NCBI GenBank assembly: GCA_014055525.1
Contig: WIAH01000003.1
Location: 124,001 to 188,000 of the forward strand
Length of the DNA stretch: 64,000 bases
Direction of reading: 5' to 3'
Source: Nitrospira sp. CR1.3
Lineage (GTDB): Bacteria; Nitrospirota; Nitrospiria; Nitrospirales; Nitrospiraceae
Position numbers and translations under genes: made by a program. Below, piece after piece: positions 54,980 through 64,000 of the stretch. Position 1 is the first letter of the stretch, and each line of letters opens with the position of its first letter. The notes under the pieces are model-generated. The model made no database searches. It was not told the origin of the DNA and worked only from the letters and a program-made list of their open reading frames with translations.

Positions 54980-56814
54980 AGCGCCGGCTGGCCGGTCGGC
55001 TGAACCGGCAGGCGCACAACAAATCGGCTTCCGGTCGGGAGATTGCCCTCGACCCAGACCTGGCCTCCATGGCCCTCGACGATATGCTTGACGATCGCCA
55101 GGCCGAGTCCCGTGCCTCCTAATTCGCGTGAGCGGGCCTTATCCACGCGGTAGAAGCGTTCGAAGACGCGGGGGCGATCCTGCTCAGGAATCCCGATCCC
55201 CGAATCCGTCACGCTGATTTCCACGCTTTCAGGTTTCGCTTCGGACGACTGCGCCGAGGAAGGTATGTGGTGGGCGGCGACGGTGATGCTGCCTTGCTCA
55301 GGCGTATATTTGATCGCGTTGTCGAGAAGGTTCGACAGGACCTGCCCCAGGCGTTCCTCGTCGCCGTTGACGAGCGGAAGCCGGGGCGCGATATGGACGA
55401 TCAGGCGATGACCTTTCTTGCCGGCCAGGGGCCTCATCATGGCCAGCGTGCGTTCGATCACTGCGCCGATTTGCAACGGTTCCCGTTTGAGGAGGACCTG
55501 TCCCGACTCGATCTTCGAGAGCTGCAGCAGATCTTCTAGAATCAGGTTCAAGCGGTCGCTCTGCTTGAGAATGATGTCCAGGAACTTGGCGCTGGTTTCC
55601 GGATCGTCCTTTCCTCCATCCAGCAGCGCCTCGACGTAGCCCTTGATCGACGTCAGCGGAGTGCGCAACTCGTGCGACACGTTGGCGACGAAGTCCTTGC
55701 GGATCTTTTCGAGTCTCCTGAGCTCTGTAATGTCGTGAAAGACCAGCACTGCGCAGGCTTCATTTTCCTGCTCCCCCCCGGCCACGGACGCTTCGATGTG
55801 CAGGCATCGCCCGCTCGGGCTGAGGAGAATTTCGTCTTCCTGTCCAGCTCTGGTGGTCAATACGGTCGAGACCAGCGCCGTCAACTGAGGGTGGCCGAAC
55901 ACTTCTGAAAACTGCCGCCCGCGAGCTTCCGCCCTCGTCACGTTGAACATGCGTTCGAGGGCCGGGTTGACCTGCAGCACCCGTCCCCGATAGTCCAGCA
56001 CCATCACTCCCTCCACCATCGAGGTCAGCATGGCCAAGAGCTGGGAGCGATCCTCGGACACTTCATCGATCTTGGCCCGCAACTCGTCCGCCATCTGGTT
56101 GAGCGTGTCCCCCAGAAGTCCCACTTCGTCCCGCGAGGCTGTGTGGATATGCGCGGCAGGATCGCCGGCTGCGAGCCGGCGGGCCGCTGCCGCCATATCC
56201 GACAGAGGCTTGGTCAGGCTGCGCGCGAGCCAGATGCTCAATCCGACGGCGATCAAAAAGGCGCTGCCGAAGGCGAGCATCAAGTTGCGTCTGAGCTGCG
56301 CTAGTTCCAGTTCGAGGGTCGTCATCGGAAGCCCAAGCCGAAGGATGACGGTCGCTGTCCGGTCATCGTCGGTCAGGCGAATCGCCCGGTAGAGCGTTCG
56401 CTCTCCGGTTGTTTGGCTTGCACGGATGTCCGTCCCGGTTCCCGTCGTCATTGCCTGTTGGATCTCCGGCCTCGTTCGATGGTTCTCGACTGTCGGAAGA
56501 TTCTCTTCTAAGACGGCGCTATCCGCCAGAACCCGCCCGTCGGATGCCACCAGGGTGATTCGCGCCAGAGCTTTGGTGCCCAGTTCACGGACAACGGACT
56601 GAAGCGGGGGAACGGCGGAACGCGCCGCCGTTGAAAGAAACAGCGGCCGCAATTCATAGGCCACGAGGTTGGTCCGTACTTCGAGTGTTCTGCTGGATTG
56701 AGCCAGTTCCTGTTGCTCGAGCGAGCGTTGAGCCAGAATCCCCGCCACCGTGAATCCGCAGACCAATGCGAAGAGGGTGGCGAGTGTGACCTTCCGGCGG
56801 ATGGACAGAGTCAT
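54952..56814 (-). CDS. phoR: Sensor histidine kinase, PhoR-like
   Basis: A 620-residue kinase if started at ATG 56814 (MTLSIRRKV); a TTG at 56853 is an alternative. A first transmembrane segment (residues about 9-28) is followed by an extracytoplasmic region of about 140 residues and a second transmembrane segment. Then come HAMP (SLTKPLSDMAAAARRLAAGDP), PAS (GVMVLDYRGRVLQVNPALERMF), HisKA with phospho-acceptor NVSHELRTPLTS and HATPase (DNAIKYTPEQG, DSGIGIPEQ, GGTGLGLAIVKHI). It follows phoB on the same strand. PhoR-type sensors respond to phosphate; nearby pit supports this. Confidence 0.88.
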   Translation of the reverse strand: MTLSIRRKVTLATLFALVCGFTVAGILAQRSLEQQELAQSSRTLEVRTNLVAYELRPLFLSTAARSAVPPLQSVVRELGTKALARITLVASDGRVLADSAVLEENLPTVENHRTRPEIQQAMTTGTGTDIRASQTTGERTLYRAIRLTDDDRTATVILRLGLPMTTLELELAQLRRNLMLAFGSAFLIAVGLSIWLARSLTKPLSDMAAAARRLAAGDPAAHIHTASRDEVGLLGDTLNQMADELRAKIDEVSEDRSQLLAMLTSMVEGVMVLDYRGRVLQVNPALERMFNVTRAEARGRQFSEVFGHPQLTALVSTVLTTRAGQEDEILLSPSGRCLHIEASVAGGEQENEACAVLVFHDITELRRLEKIRKDFVANVSHELRTPLTSIKGYVEALLDGGKDDPETSAKFLDIILKQSDRLNLILEDLLQLSKIESGQVLLKREPLQIGAVIERTLAMMRPLAGKKGHRLIVHIAPRLPLVNGDEERLGQVLSNLLDNAIKYTPEQGSITVAAHHIPSSAQSSEAKPESVEISVTDSGIGIPEQDRPRVFERFYRVDKARSRELGGTGLGLAIVKHIVEGHGGQVWVEGNLPTGSRFVVRLPVQPTGQPALHPSPVPSR

Positions 56815-56885
56815 GGATACGTTTGTCGGCAACCGGTCTTCGTCAACCGGCAAGAGATCATCGGATACATCTTGCGTCTAACGAT

Positions 56886-57590
56886 TCACGTTTCGCGCTC
56901 TTTTAACTTATAGCCGAGCGATTTGACGGAGATGATCGCCGCATCGAGGAGCGGAATCTTCTGCTTGAGCCGCCGGATGTGAACATCGACGGTTCTGGTC
57001 GTTCCGAAATAGTCGTAACCCCAGACCGTATTGAGCAGCACTTCTCTCGTCAGCACCCGTCCCGGATTTCGGAGAAGATGCTCAAGCAGGCCGAATTCCT
57101 TGGCCGTGAGCGGCACTTCCTTGCCGTGGGCCGTAACCTCATGGCGTGAGAGATCCATCACCACCTGGCCGTACCGGTGCACGGTCTGGTTCTCGTGCTG
57201 ATTGCGATCGAGGCGGCGGAACAAGGCCTTGACCCGCGCCACAAGGGCTTTGGGGCTGAACGGCTTCGTCACATAGTCGTCGGCGCCCAGTTCAAGACCG
57301 ATGACGGTGTCGGATTCTTCCGCTTTGGCCGTGAGCATGATGATCGGGATCATGGCGGTTTCCGGCGCCGAGCGGAGGCGTTTGCACACCTCCAGGCCGT
57401 CGATCTCCGGAAGCATCAGATCGAGCACGATCAGGTCGGGCTTTTCCTGCTTAACGCACTTGAGCCCGTCGGTTCCGGTCGCTGCCGTCACGGTGCGGAA
57501 TCCCTCTTTATCCAGGTACAACTTGACGAGGTGAAGAATATCCTTCTCGTCTTCGACGATGAGAATCTTTCTGGGAGCGGCCTGTGCCAT
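56886..57590 (-). CDS. phoB: Two-component response regulator, PhoB-like
   Basis: A 234-residue regulator when started at ATG 57590 (MAQAAPRKILIVEDE); longer in-frame starts have no family support. The receiver has VEDEKDILHLV, LIVLDLMLPEIDGLEV with the phospho-acceptor Asp and the conserved Lys in DDYVTKPFSPKALV. The output is an OmpR/PhoB winged helix: VPLTAKEFGLLEHLLRNPGRVLTREVLLNTVWGYDYFGTTRTVDVHIRRLKQKI. It would bind the Pho box at 53237. It precedes phoR by 71 bp. Confidence 0.92.
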   Translation of the reverse strand: MAQAAPRKILIVEDEKDILHLVKLYLDKEGFRTVTAATGTDGLKCVKQEKPDLIVLDLMLPEIDGLEVCKRLRSAPETAMIPIIMLTAKAEESDTVIGLELGADDYVTKPFSPKALVARVKALFRRLDRNQHENQTVHRYGQVVMDLSRHEVTAHGKEVPLTAKEFGLLEHLLRNPGRVLTREVLLNTVWGYDYFGTTRTVDVHIRRLKQKIPLLDAAIISVKSLGYKLKERET

Positions 57591-57727
57591 GGGAAGTGGG
57601 CTCAGCCTACGGGGGAGGGGGGAGCCTGTCAAGGTCGTCATGTTCGGGTCTAAGGCAATTCTGTTGACGCAGCCGGCTGGAGTCACGTAAGGTGATCGAA
57701 GTGGTTGATAAGAGAGAGGTGGCCGGA

Positions 57728-58690
57728 ATGAAAATCTATCTTGCCAATCCCCGCGGGTTCTGTGCCGGAGTGGACCGGGCGATCGATATCGTCGATCTGT
57801 CGCTGAAGAAGTACGGCGCTCCGATCTATGTCCGCCATGAAATCGTGCATAGCCGTCACGTCGTGAATTCACTGCGCCAGAAGGGCGCGGTATTCGTGGA
57901 AGAGTTGAACGAAGTGCCGGAAGGGTCGGTCGTGATCTTCAGCGCGCACGGAGTGGCCAAGTCGGTCTGGGATGAAGCGAACCGCCGACGCTTGCACGTC
58001 ATCGACGCCACTTGCCCGCTGGTCATCAAGGTTCATAATGAAGTGAATCGCGATTATACGCAAGGTTACGATCTGATCCTGATCGGCCATGCTGGTCACC
58101 CGGAAGTGATCGGCACGCTAGGCCAGATCCCGGACAAGTTTCACCTGGTGTCATCCGTGGAAGATGTCGAGAAACTCCAAGTGGACAATGTGCATTCCCT
58201 GTCCTATGTCACGCAAACGACGTTAAGCGTGGACGAGTGCCGCGACATCGTCGGAGCGCTACATCGCCGCTTTCCCAACATTAAGGGCCCGCATCAAGAG
58301 GACATCTGCTACGCCACCCAGAATCGTCAGAACGCCGTCAAGGAACTGTCGAAACTGGTCGATGTTATCCTCGTCATCGGTTCTCCCAACAGTTCGAACT
58401 CCAACCGTCTACGGGAACTGGGCGAACATTGCGGGATTGCGTCGTATTTGATCGACTCCGCCTCCGATATCAATCCGGCCTGGCTCAACGGAGTGAAGGC
58501 CGTGGGCATTACCGCCGGCGCATCTGCGCCGGAAGTGTTGGTCGCCGAAGTCGTCGCCTATCTCAAGACCTATAGCAGCGCGGAAGTCGAAGATCTCACT
58601 GTGATCGAAGAAGACGTCGAGTTTCTCCTGCCCAAGGAACTCATCACGATCGAGTCGTCCAATAAGTCGGTTGCCGCGCAGACCGGGTAG
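57728..58690 (+). CDS. ispH: 4-hydroxy-3-methylbut-2-enyl diphosphate reductase
   Basis: A 320-residue IspH/LytB. The three cluster cysteines are in [21 protein letters not shown] and [11 protein letters not shown]. Catalytic and substrate motifs include [34 protein letters not shown] and [10 protein letters not shown]. It forms IPP and DMAPP in the MEP pathway, feeding isoprenoids such as the hopanoids made by the cyclase at 62.7 kb. I chose ATG 57728 with GAGAGGTGG upstream. Confidence 0.96.
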   Translation: MKIYLANPRGFCAGVDRAIDIVDLSLKKYGAPIYVRHEIVHSRHVVNSLRQKGAVFVEELNEVPEGSVVIFSAHGVAKSVWDEANRRRLHVIDATCPLVIKVHNEVNRDYTQGYDLILIGHAGHPEVIGTLGQIPDKFHLVSSVEDVEKLQVDNVHSLSYVTQTTLSVDECRDIVGALHRRFPNIKGPHQEDICYATQNRQNAVKELSKLVDVILVIGSPNSSNSNRLRELGEHCGIASYLIDSASDINPAWLNGVKAVGITAGASAPEVLVAEVVAYLKTYSSAEVEDLTVIEEDVEFLLPKELITIESSNKSVAAQTG

Positions 58691-58859
58691 ACTCCCTCTG
58701 TTTCGATTTTCGTCCGACCGCCAAAATCTTGTAGGTTCCCCTCTCATCTCCTACCACCGGCGGTGTTTTTCTTTGATTTCCTCCAATCGGCTGTGATACA
58801 AGACTGACCCGTGCGGTCCCCTCAGACACCGGCGAAATCTGTCACAGAAGGAGTCGTGC

Positions 58860-61800
58860 ATGTATCTCAAGTCGCTTGAGATGTTGGGGTTCAAGTCCTT
58901 CGCTGAAGCGAGGATTGAGTTTCCGGAAGGGGTGACCGCCATCGTCGGACCGAACGGGAGCGGGAAAAGCAACGTCGTCGATGCCATTTTGTGGGTATTG
59001 GGGGAGCAGAGCACGAAGACCCTCCGGAGTGAAAAAATGGAGGACGTCATTTTCAACGGAACGGAACTACGAAAACCATTGGGTATGGCGGAAGTGTCGC
59101 TGGTGATCAGCGGACTCGATCAGATCAAGGTGGACCCGCTCTCCGGCTTGACCAGCCAGCTCGCGGAATACCAGGACTTGATGATCACCCGCCGCCTCTA
59201 TCGCAACGGGGAGAGCGAATACCTGATCAATAAAACGGTCTGCCGGCTGAAAGACGTTCGGAGCGTGCTTCTGGATACCAGAGCGGGAACCAAAGGGCAT
59301 ACGGTGATCGCCCAGGGCCAGATCGATCAGATTCTGAATGCCTCTCCGCAGGACCGTCGGGAGTTGATCGAAGAGACAGCCGGCATCATTCGCTACAAAA
59401 AACAAAAAGCCGAAGCGCTGCGGAAACTCGACGCCACGCAACAAAATCTGCTGCGCGTGCGCGACATCATCGCGGAGGTAAAGAAGCAGTTGAACTCCCT
59501 CGAACGGCAGGCGCGGCAGGCGCGATCGTACCAGGTGCTGCAGCAGGAAGCGCGGTCGCTGGAAATTCAGCTGCTCACAAACGAATACCGAATGCTGCGA
59601 ACCGCCGTACAGGAGCTCGAAAAGGAGCTGCAGGCCTTGGCCAGGCAGGAGTCAGAGCAAGCGGCGGAACAGGCGAGATTCAACGTAGAGCTCGAGCGTA
59701 TCAAGCTGGCGATCGCGACCGGAAGTGACACAATCAACCAGCGCCGAGACGAACTCACGCACATCGAACAGCAGCAAGCTCAGACCTTGACGGCGGTGGA
59801 AGTCGAGCGCCATCGCAGCGAACTCTACGAACAGCAGCGGACGCAAGGCGGCGAGGAACTTGAGCGCCTACGACAGGAGCAGGTGCAGGTGAAAGAGACG
59901 GAGGCGGCGCTGGAAAGCACGTTGGAGACTCGCGCCCAGGCATTGGCGGAACGTGAACTGGCGCTCGAAAGGCTCGAGCAAAACATGAAGACCCTCGTGA
60001 ACCAGCGGGCCGGGGCCGTCCAGGAAGAGGAACGGGGACGGCTGGATGTGTTGAACCTTGCCGTGTTGGTGGGGAATACCGAGCAGAGCCTGTCTCAATT
60101 GGCGATGCGCATCGGGGAAATTTCGCAGCGCGAGACCCGGCTTGTCCGGGAGCAAGAGGAATTTCTGGCGCAGCATGAGGCCGCCACGGACAAGCGCCGG
60201 ACGCTGCTCCAATCCTGCCAGGAAGCGGAACACAGAGTGAGCGACCTTCGCGGGCGGCAGCAGAGCGTTGAGCAGGCGGCGGAGCGGGCCGCGCTCGAAT
60301 TGGCGGGGGTCGATCAGCAGCTGTTGCGCGAATCGGAAGAACTTGCCGCAGTGGACTCTCATTGGCGGGCGCTCCAGGGTGTGCTTCGCGAGGATATGGG
60401 CTACGGGCGATCCGGAGACGAGGAATCCACGGCGCTGAAAGCCTGTGACGGCGTGCATGATGCCATCGCCGAGTGGCTGAAGGTCCCTTCCGGACTCGAC
60501 CGCGCCGTGGAAGCCTGGTTGGGGGAAAAAGTCCGAGGATGGCTGGTGGACAGCCCGACCACCGCTTGTCAGGCGATCGAATTTCTCATCGGCAAGGATC
60601 TGGGCAGGGGAACATTCATTCCCCACTCTCCACGATGGACGGCGTCGGTCATTACATCGGATTGGTGGCAGGCGATCGCGGGACAGGCCGGCGTCATCGG
60701 CCGGGCTATGGACCTGATCACGGTCGACGAGCAGCGCACCGCCGCGCGCGACTATCTGTTCGATCGTGTCGTGTTCGTGGAGACATTGCAGGATGCCCTG
60801 CGGCAGTGGGAGGGACGGGCAGCCGGAATTGACGGGCCGGTCTTCGTCACCCGCGCGGGGGAAGTGCTGGATGCGGCCGGCGTAATCACCGGAGGCCAAA
60901 CCAGTTCGACAGGAGGATTGCTGCAACGACGGCGTGAGGTCATGGAATTAGAGTCTCGCCGGACCGCGCTCGCTGAGGCCGTGAACACGGGGCGTGAGCG
61001 ACGGGAACAGCTCGTTGGGGAGGGGCAGTCACTGCGTGAAGAATCGCGGCGCCTGGCGGACTCGCTGCGCGAGGCCGAGATGAGCGGGCTCTCTCTCCAA
61101 AAGGATGAGGAAGGGCTGCAGCAGTTCCTCGGCGATTTGTCTCACCGCATCGAAGCATTGAAGGCCGACGCACGGCACGGCGCGATAGAGGCACAACGGT
61201 TGGAACAGGAGGCTCGATCTGGCGCGGCGCAGCTACAGCAGTGGCTGTCGGAAAAGGCGGGGCAGGAGCGTGGACTCGGTCAAGTACGGGAACGCCTCGC
61301 GCACATCGATCGTGAAACTCAAGGACTTCAGCAAAGGCTTACAGAAGCGCAACTCTCCGTGCAGGAGAGCCGCACCGCTCGTGAACACCATCTGGAAGAT
61401 TTGCAGCGTATCCGGCAGCAGCATCAGGAGGGCATCGGTCGCATCGAGAGCGTGATCCAGCAACTGGACTCGCTTGAGGCATCGCTTGACCAGAGCCGGC
61501 GGGAACGAGAGCGGCAGGAAGGACTCTGTCGCGACCTCGGACTCTCGGTCGATCGCGTGAAAGCACAGGTTGTGGAGGCGCAGGAGCGTCAGGCGCAGGA
61601 TATGGCTCAGGCTCAAGAGACCGAGACTCGTCTTGAGACCGCGCGGCAGGCTCTGTCGTCGCTTCGCGAGACTCGCATGACTGTTGAAGTGAGGCGCGCC
61701 GAGGTGCGCACGCAGTTGGGAACGGTCGAATCCACACTCTCCGGTACATACCAGGTTGATCCTCCAGCCTTGATCGATCGGCCGGTGCGCGATGAAGTCG

Positions 61801-62519
61801 GGGATGCCGTTCAGGCGGAGGGCGCGACGTCAACCGACGATGAACTCAGGCAACAATTACAGAAAATTCGCGAACGGCTCGATCGTATGGGACCGATCAA
61901 CCTGGCCGCCATCAGCGAGCATCAGGAACTGGAGGAGCGGTACCGGTTCCTCTCGACACAGGAACAGGATCTGTCGACATCTATCGCGTCGCTGAAAGAG
62001 ATCATCCAACGTATCAATCGCACAACCAAGGACATGTTTGCCACGACCTTCGCGGAATTACAGGAAAAGTTCGGGGAGGTGTTCACCAAGTTTTTCCCGG
62101 GGGGGCGCGCAGAATTGCAATTGGTTGAGGTGCCGGTAGATGAGACTGCGGAAAGTAAAGGTCCGCAGGAGCCAGGCGTGGAGATCGTCGCGCAGCCGCC
62201 GGGAAAGCGTCTCAAGAATATCACCATGCTGTCGGGGGGCGAAAAGACTCTGACTGCCATGGCCCTGTTGTTCGCGAGTTTTCTCATCAGGCCCACGCCC
62301 TTTTGTATTCTCGATGAGATCGATGCTCCGCTCGACGAAGAGAACATCGGGCGGTTTACCGCCGTGCTTTGCGAATTGGCCCGGAATGCTCAGTTCATGG
62401 TGATCACTCACAACAAACGGACCATGGGGATCGCCGATTCTCTGTTCGGCGTCACGATGGAGGACCCGGGGATCTCCAAGTTGGTGTCGGTCCGGTTGGC
62501 AGACCTGCAGCCCGCCTAA
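58860..62519 (+). CDS. smc: Chromosome segregation protein SMC
   Basis: A 1219-residue SMC ATPase. The N-terminal head has Walker A GPNGSGKSN (about residues 32-40), followed by coiled-coil (about 170-500), a hinge (about 520-680, including LGRGTFIPHSPRWTASVI and GGQTSSTGGLLQRR), a second coiled-coil and the C-terminal head with MLSGGEKTLTAMALLFA and Walker B FCILDEIDAPLDEENIGRF. It organises and separates chromosomes with ScpA/ScpB, which are not in the window. Ribosome binding site AAGGAG precedes ATG 58860. Confidence 0.97.
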   Translation: MYLKSLEMLGFKSFAEARIEFPEGVTAIVGPNGSGKSNVVDAILWVLGEQSTKTLRSEKMEDVIFNGTELRKPLGMAEVSLVISGLDQIKVDPLSGLTSQLAEYQDLMITRRLYRNGESEYLINKTVCRLKDVRSVLLDTRAGTKGHTVIAQGQIDQILNASPQDRRELIEETAGIIRYKKQKAEALRKLDATQQNLLRVRDIIAEVKKQLNSLERQARQARSYQVLQQEARSLEIQLLTNEYRMLRTAVQELEKELQALARQESEQAAEQARFNVELERIKLAIATGSDTINQRRDELTHIEQQQAQTLTAVEVERHRSELYEQQRTQGGEELERLRQEQVQVKETEAALESTLETRAQALAERELALERLEQNMKTLVNQRAGAVQEEERGRLDVLNLAVLVGNTEQSLSQLAMRIGEISQRETRLVREQEEFLAQHEAATDKRRTLLQSCQEAEHRVSDLRGRQQSVEQAAERAALELAGVDQQLLRESEELAAVDSHWRALQGVLREDMGYGRSGDEESTALKACDGVHDAIAEWLKVPSGLDRAVEAWLGEKVRGWLVDSPTTACQAIEFLIGKDLGRGTFIPHSPRWTASVITSDWWQAIAGQAGVIGRAMDLITVDEQRTAARDYLFDRVVFVETLQDALRQWEGRAAGIDGPVFVTRAGEVLDAAGVITGGQTSSTGGLLQRRREVMELESRRTALAEAVNTGRERREQLVGEGQSLREESRRLADSLREAEMSGLSLQKDEEGLQQFLGDLSHRIEALKADARHGAIEAQRLEQEARSGAAQLQQWLSEKAGQERGLGQVRERLAHIDRETQGLQQRLTEAQLSVQESRTAREHHLEDLQRIRQQHQEGIGRIESVIQQLDSLEASLDQSRRERERQEGLCRDLGLSVDRVKAQVVEAQERQAQDMAQAQETETRLETARQALSSLRETRMTVEVRRAEVRTQLGTVESTLSGTYQVDPPALIDRPVRDEVGDAVQAEGATSTDDELRQQLQKIRERLDRMGPINLAAISEHQELEERYRFLSTQEQDLSTSIASLKEIIQRINRTTKDMFATTFAELQEKFGEVFTKFFPGGRAELQLVEVPVDETAESKGPQEPGVEIVAQPPGKRLKNITMLSGGEKTLTAMALLFASFLIRPTPFCILDEIDAPLDEENIGRFTAVLCELARNAQFMVITHNKRTMGIADSLFGVTMEDPGISKLVSVRLADLQPA

Positions 62520-62730
62520 TTCTGGCGGGCCAGCGTTCGGTAGTTGCGGCAAAAACATTCGTACTTCAGGGCACTTCCGATCTCCTCTCGCTTGACTTCG
62601 CCAGGGGTGTCTGTTATATCCCGACAAATTAAGGCCTTCAACCTGCGTATCGGCGACTCGGTGTGCCACTGGCGGGGTGAAGTCGGTCAAACCTGGTCCT
62701 TTCTGGTGCATTTTCCCCGTACATGCCACG
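62520..62730 (+). other. Intergenic region with shc promoter
   Basis: About 210 bp. It holds the promoter at 62592-62620 and otherwise no feature I recognise. Confidence 0.5.
62592..62620 (+). promoter_or_regulatory. Candidate promoter of the squalene-hopene cyclase gene
   Basis: TTGACT (62592-62597) and TATATC (62615-62620) with a 17-bp spacer, about 110 bp before ATG 62731. A good match to the sigma-70 consensus. Confidence 0.55.
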
Positions 62731-64000
62731 ATGAGTATTCTTCGCACGTTATTGGATCGCCTCTCGGATAGTCTGTTCGTCTCCGTACCGGAGAAAATCA
62801 GGCTCGTCAGGGATCTCTCGCAAGCCCCGCCCTTGCGGCTTGTTTCAGACAAGTCCGCTCCTTCGCCGGTCGCTGATGCTTCGGTGCGAAGAGCAGCCGG
62901 CCAAACGGGCAGCCAGCTCGATGCGCTCGATGACGCGGTCAGGCGGAGTCAGGCCTGGTTCCTCTCCAGGCAGCATCCATCGGAAGGGTATTGGGTAGCC
63001 GAACTGGAAGCCGACACCACGCTGACCTCCGAATACCTGATGTTGCGGAGGTTTCTCGATCGTGTCGATCCTGAGCGTGAGCGCAAAGCGATTCGCTATC
63101 TCCGGTCCGCCCAGCTGCCGGACGGCGGATGGCCGATCTACTACGGTGGGCCTTCGGAGATCAGCGCATCGGTGAAGGCGTACTTTGCCTTGAAGTTGAG
63201 CGGTATCTCAGCGGAGGAATCGTTCATGCTGCGCGCGCGCGACCGCATCCTCACGATGGGCGGCGTGGTGCAGGCGAACGTGTTTACGAAGATTACGCTG
63301 GCGCTGTTCGACCAGTACGATTGGCAGGGCATTCCGAGCATGCCGCCGGAGATCATGCTCCTCCCGAAGCGGTTTTATTTCAGCATTTACGCGATTTCCT
63401 ACTGGTCTCGCGCCGTCCTCATCCCGCTCTTGATCGTCTTCGCCAATCAGCCGGTCTGCCGTCTGCCCAAAGAGCAAGGCATCGAGGAACTCTATCTCGC
63501 TCCCCGGGCCCAGATCCGCTACCGCCAGTTTCCGCCGTTCAACAAGGACCAGGGCTGGTTCACACCGCACAACGTCTTCGTGGTGCTGGATGCCGTGCTG
63601 AAGTTGTATGACCGGATGCCGCTCAGCTGGTTGCGCGAAAAGGCCCTGCACCGCGCTGCCACCTGGATGTTGGAGCATATCAAGGGAAGCGGCGGACTCG
63701 GCGCGATTTACCCGGCCATGGCCAATTCGATCGTCGCCCTGCGTTGCCTGGGCTATCAGGTCGACGATCCCCTGGTCCGTAAGGCTCTGCACGAGATTGA
63801 GGAACTGGAAATCTTCGATACCGTCACCGTCGGCGATCAACGCGTCGAAGCCATGCATCTGCAGCCTTGTCATTCTCCCATTTGGGATACGTCCTTATTG
63901 ATGAACGCTCTGATCGAAGGCGGGATGGCGCCGGATCACCCGTCGCTGCAACGAGCGTGCAGCTACCTCATGTCCCACCAAACCAAGACGGTCGGCGATT
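62731..64000 (+). CDS. shc: Squalene-hopene cyclase, N-terminal part (runs off window)
   Basis: An open frame of 423 codons from ATG 62731 (MSILRTLLDRLSDSLF) to the window end, with no stop, so the gene is truncated here only by the window. The QW-type repeat QLPDGGWPIYYGGPSEIS is present, together with SEGYWVAELEADTTLTSEY, FSIYAISYWSRAVLIPLLI, and HIKGSGGLGAIYPAMANSIVAL. It cyclises squalene to hopene, and its family length is about 650-720 residues. The DXDD catalytic motif lies further in the C-terminal part, outside or near the end of the window. IspH supplies the isoprenoid precursor. Confidence 0.9.
   Translation, partial: MSILRTLLDRLSDSLFVSVPEKIRLVRDLSQAPPLRLVSDKSAPSPVADASVRRAAGQTGSQLDALDDAVRRSQAWFLSRQHPSEGYWVAELEADTTLTSEYLMLRRFLDRVDPERERKAIRYLRSAQLPDGGWPIYYGGPSEISASVKAYFALKLSGISAEESFMLRARDRILTMGGVVQANVFTKITLALFDQYDWQGIPSMPPEIMLLPKRFYFSIYAISYWSRAVLIPLLIVFANQPVCRLPKEQGIEELYLAPRAQIRYRQFPPFNKDQGWFTPHNVFVVLDAVLKLYDRMPLSWLREKALHRAATWMLEHIKGSGGLGAIYPAMANSIVALRCLGYQVDDPLVRKALHEIEELEIFDTVTVGDQRVEAMHLQPCHSPIWDTSLLMNALIEGGMAPDHPSLQRACSYLMSHQTKTVGD

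Noticed and set aside
57591..57872. Long N-terminal extension of the PhoB-like regulator
   Set aside because: The extra 94 residues are Arg/Ser-rich, overlap the ispH upstream region, and PhoB regulators begin near MAQAAPRKILIVEDE.
58757..58776. Terminator CACCGGCGGTGTTTTT before smc
   Set aside because: The two arms leave a loop of only one base, which cannot form a normal hairpin.

Overview
The window looks like a chromosomal segment of an autotrophic, Gram-negative bacterium of the Nitrospira type (phylum Nitrospirota). The basis is gene content: a nearly contiguous reductive TCA (rTCA) block (ATP-citrate lyase aclBA, aconitase, monomeric isocitrate dehydrogenase, fumarate reductase-like frdB/frdA, succinyl-CoA ligase sucC/sucD), a five-subunit 2-oxoacid:ferredoxin oxidoreductase operon, system II cytochrome c maturation, a BamD-like lipoprotein (outer membrane) and a squalene-hopene cyclase. 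The genus is an inference; there is no rRNA or other direct marker here, and I see no tRNA, rRNA, insertion sequence or CRISPR array.

Layout. 1-3.6 kb: end of rnc, two tandem exported cyclophilins, then on the minus strand a PilZ protein, a Cys/His-rich protein and an exported beta-propeller. 3.6-9 kb: folD-metF-panB operon, a membrane hydroxylase, and minus-strand apaH, queF and an 82-residue MetV-like domain. 9.2-13.55 kb: the OFOR operon (beta, gamma, delta, epsilon, alpha) with a clear promoter and a 14-bp-stem terminator. 13.6-15.1 kb: a small unknown gene and an Rsm22-like methyltransferase. 15.2-17.4 kb: a small accessory patch (higBA, orphan BrnA-like antitoxin, a 56-residue basic protein, a nuclease-fold protein, a hairpin-rich gap). 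17.4-19.6 kb: small proteins, a phosphatase and fpg. 19.6-32.8 kb: the rTCA block. 32.8-40.8 kb: exported metallo-hydrolase, B12-radical SAM protein, ferritin-like/VIT membrane protein, PilZ proteins, a frameshifted EamA transporter, a 41-residue membrane protein and a hybrid histidine kinase. 40.9-43.6 kb: an indoleamine 2,3-dioxygenase and an exported kynurenine-formamidase-like cyclase. 43.8-46.3 kb: ahcY and metK. 46.5-51.1 kb: resB-ccsA-tlpA-tlpA-ccdA. 51.1-53.2 kb: bamD and fabH. 53.2-57.6 kb: Pho box, DUF47-pit, and convergent phoB-phoR. 57.7-64 kb: ispH, smc and the start of a squalene-hopene cyclase running off the end.

How it works together. OFOR, ATP-citrate lyase, aconitase, isocitrate dehydrogenase, fumarate reductase and succinyl-CoA ligase supply most steps of CO2 fixation by the rTCA cycle; malate dehydrogenase, fumarase and a second OFOR are not in the window. 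FolD, MetF and the MetV-like domain handle folate one-carbon units; MetK and AhcY recycle methyl donors. The Pho-box/DUF47-Pit/PhoBR group is a phosphate module, and the Res/Ccs genes serve the heavy cytochrome c demand of this lifestyle.

The most unusual structure is a set of intergenic hairpins at nearly every junction of the rTCA block (and upstream of folD and queF). Each is built from its own short iterated unit on one arm and its reverse complement on the other, so they share architecture but not sequence. The second is the probable tryptophan-to-kynurenine pair. All start choices, motifs and promoter calls were made by eye from the sequence.
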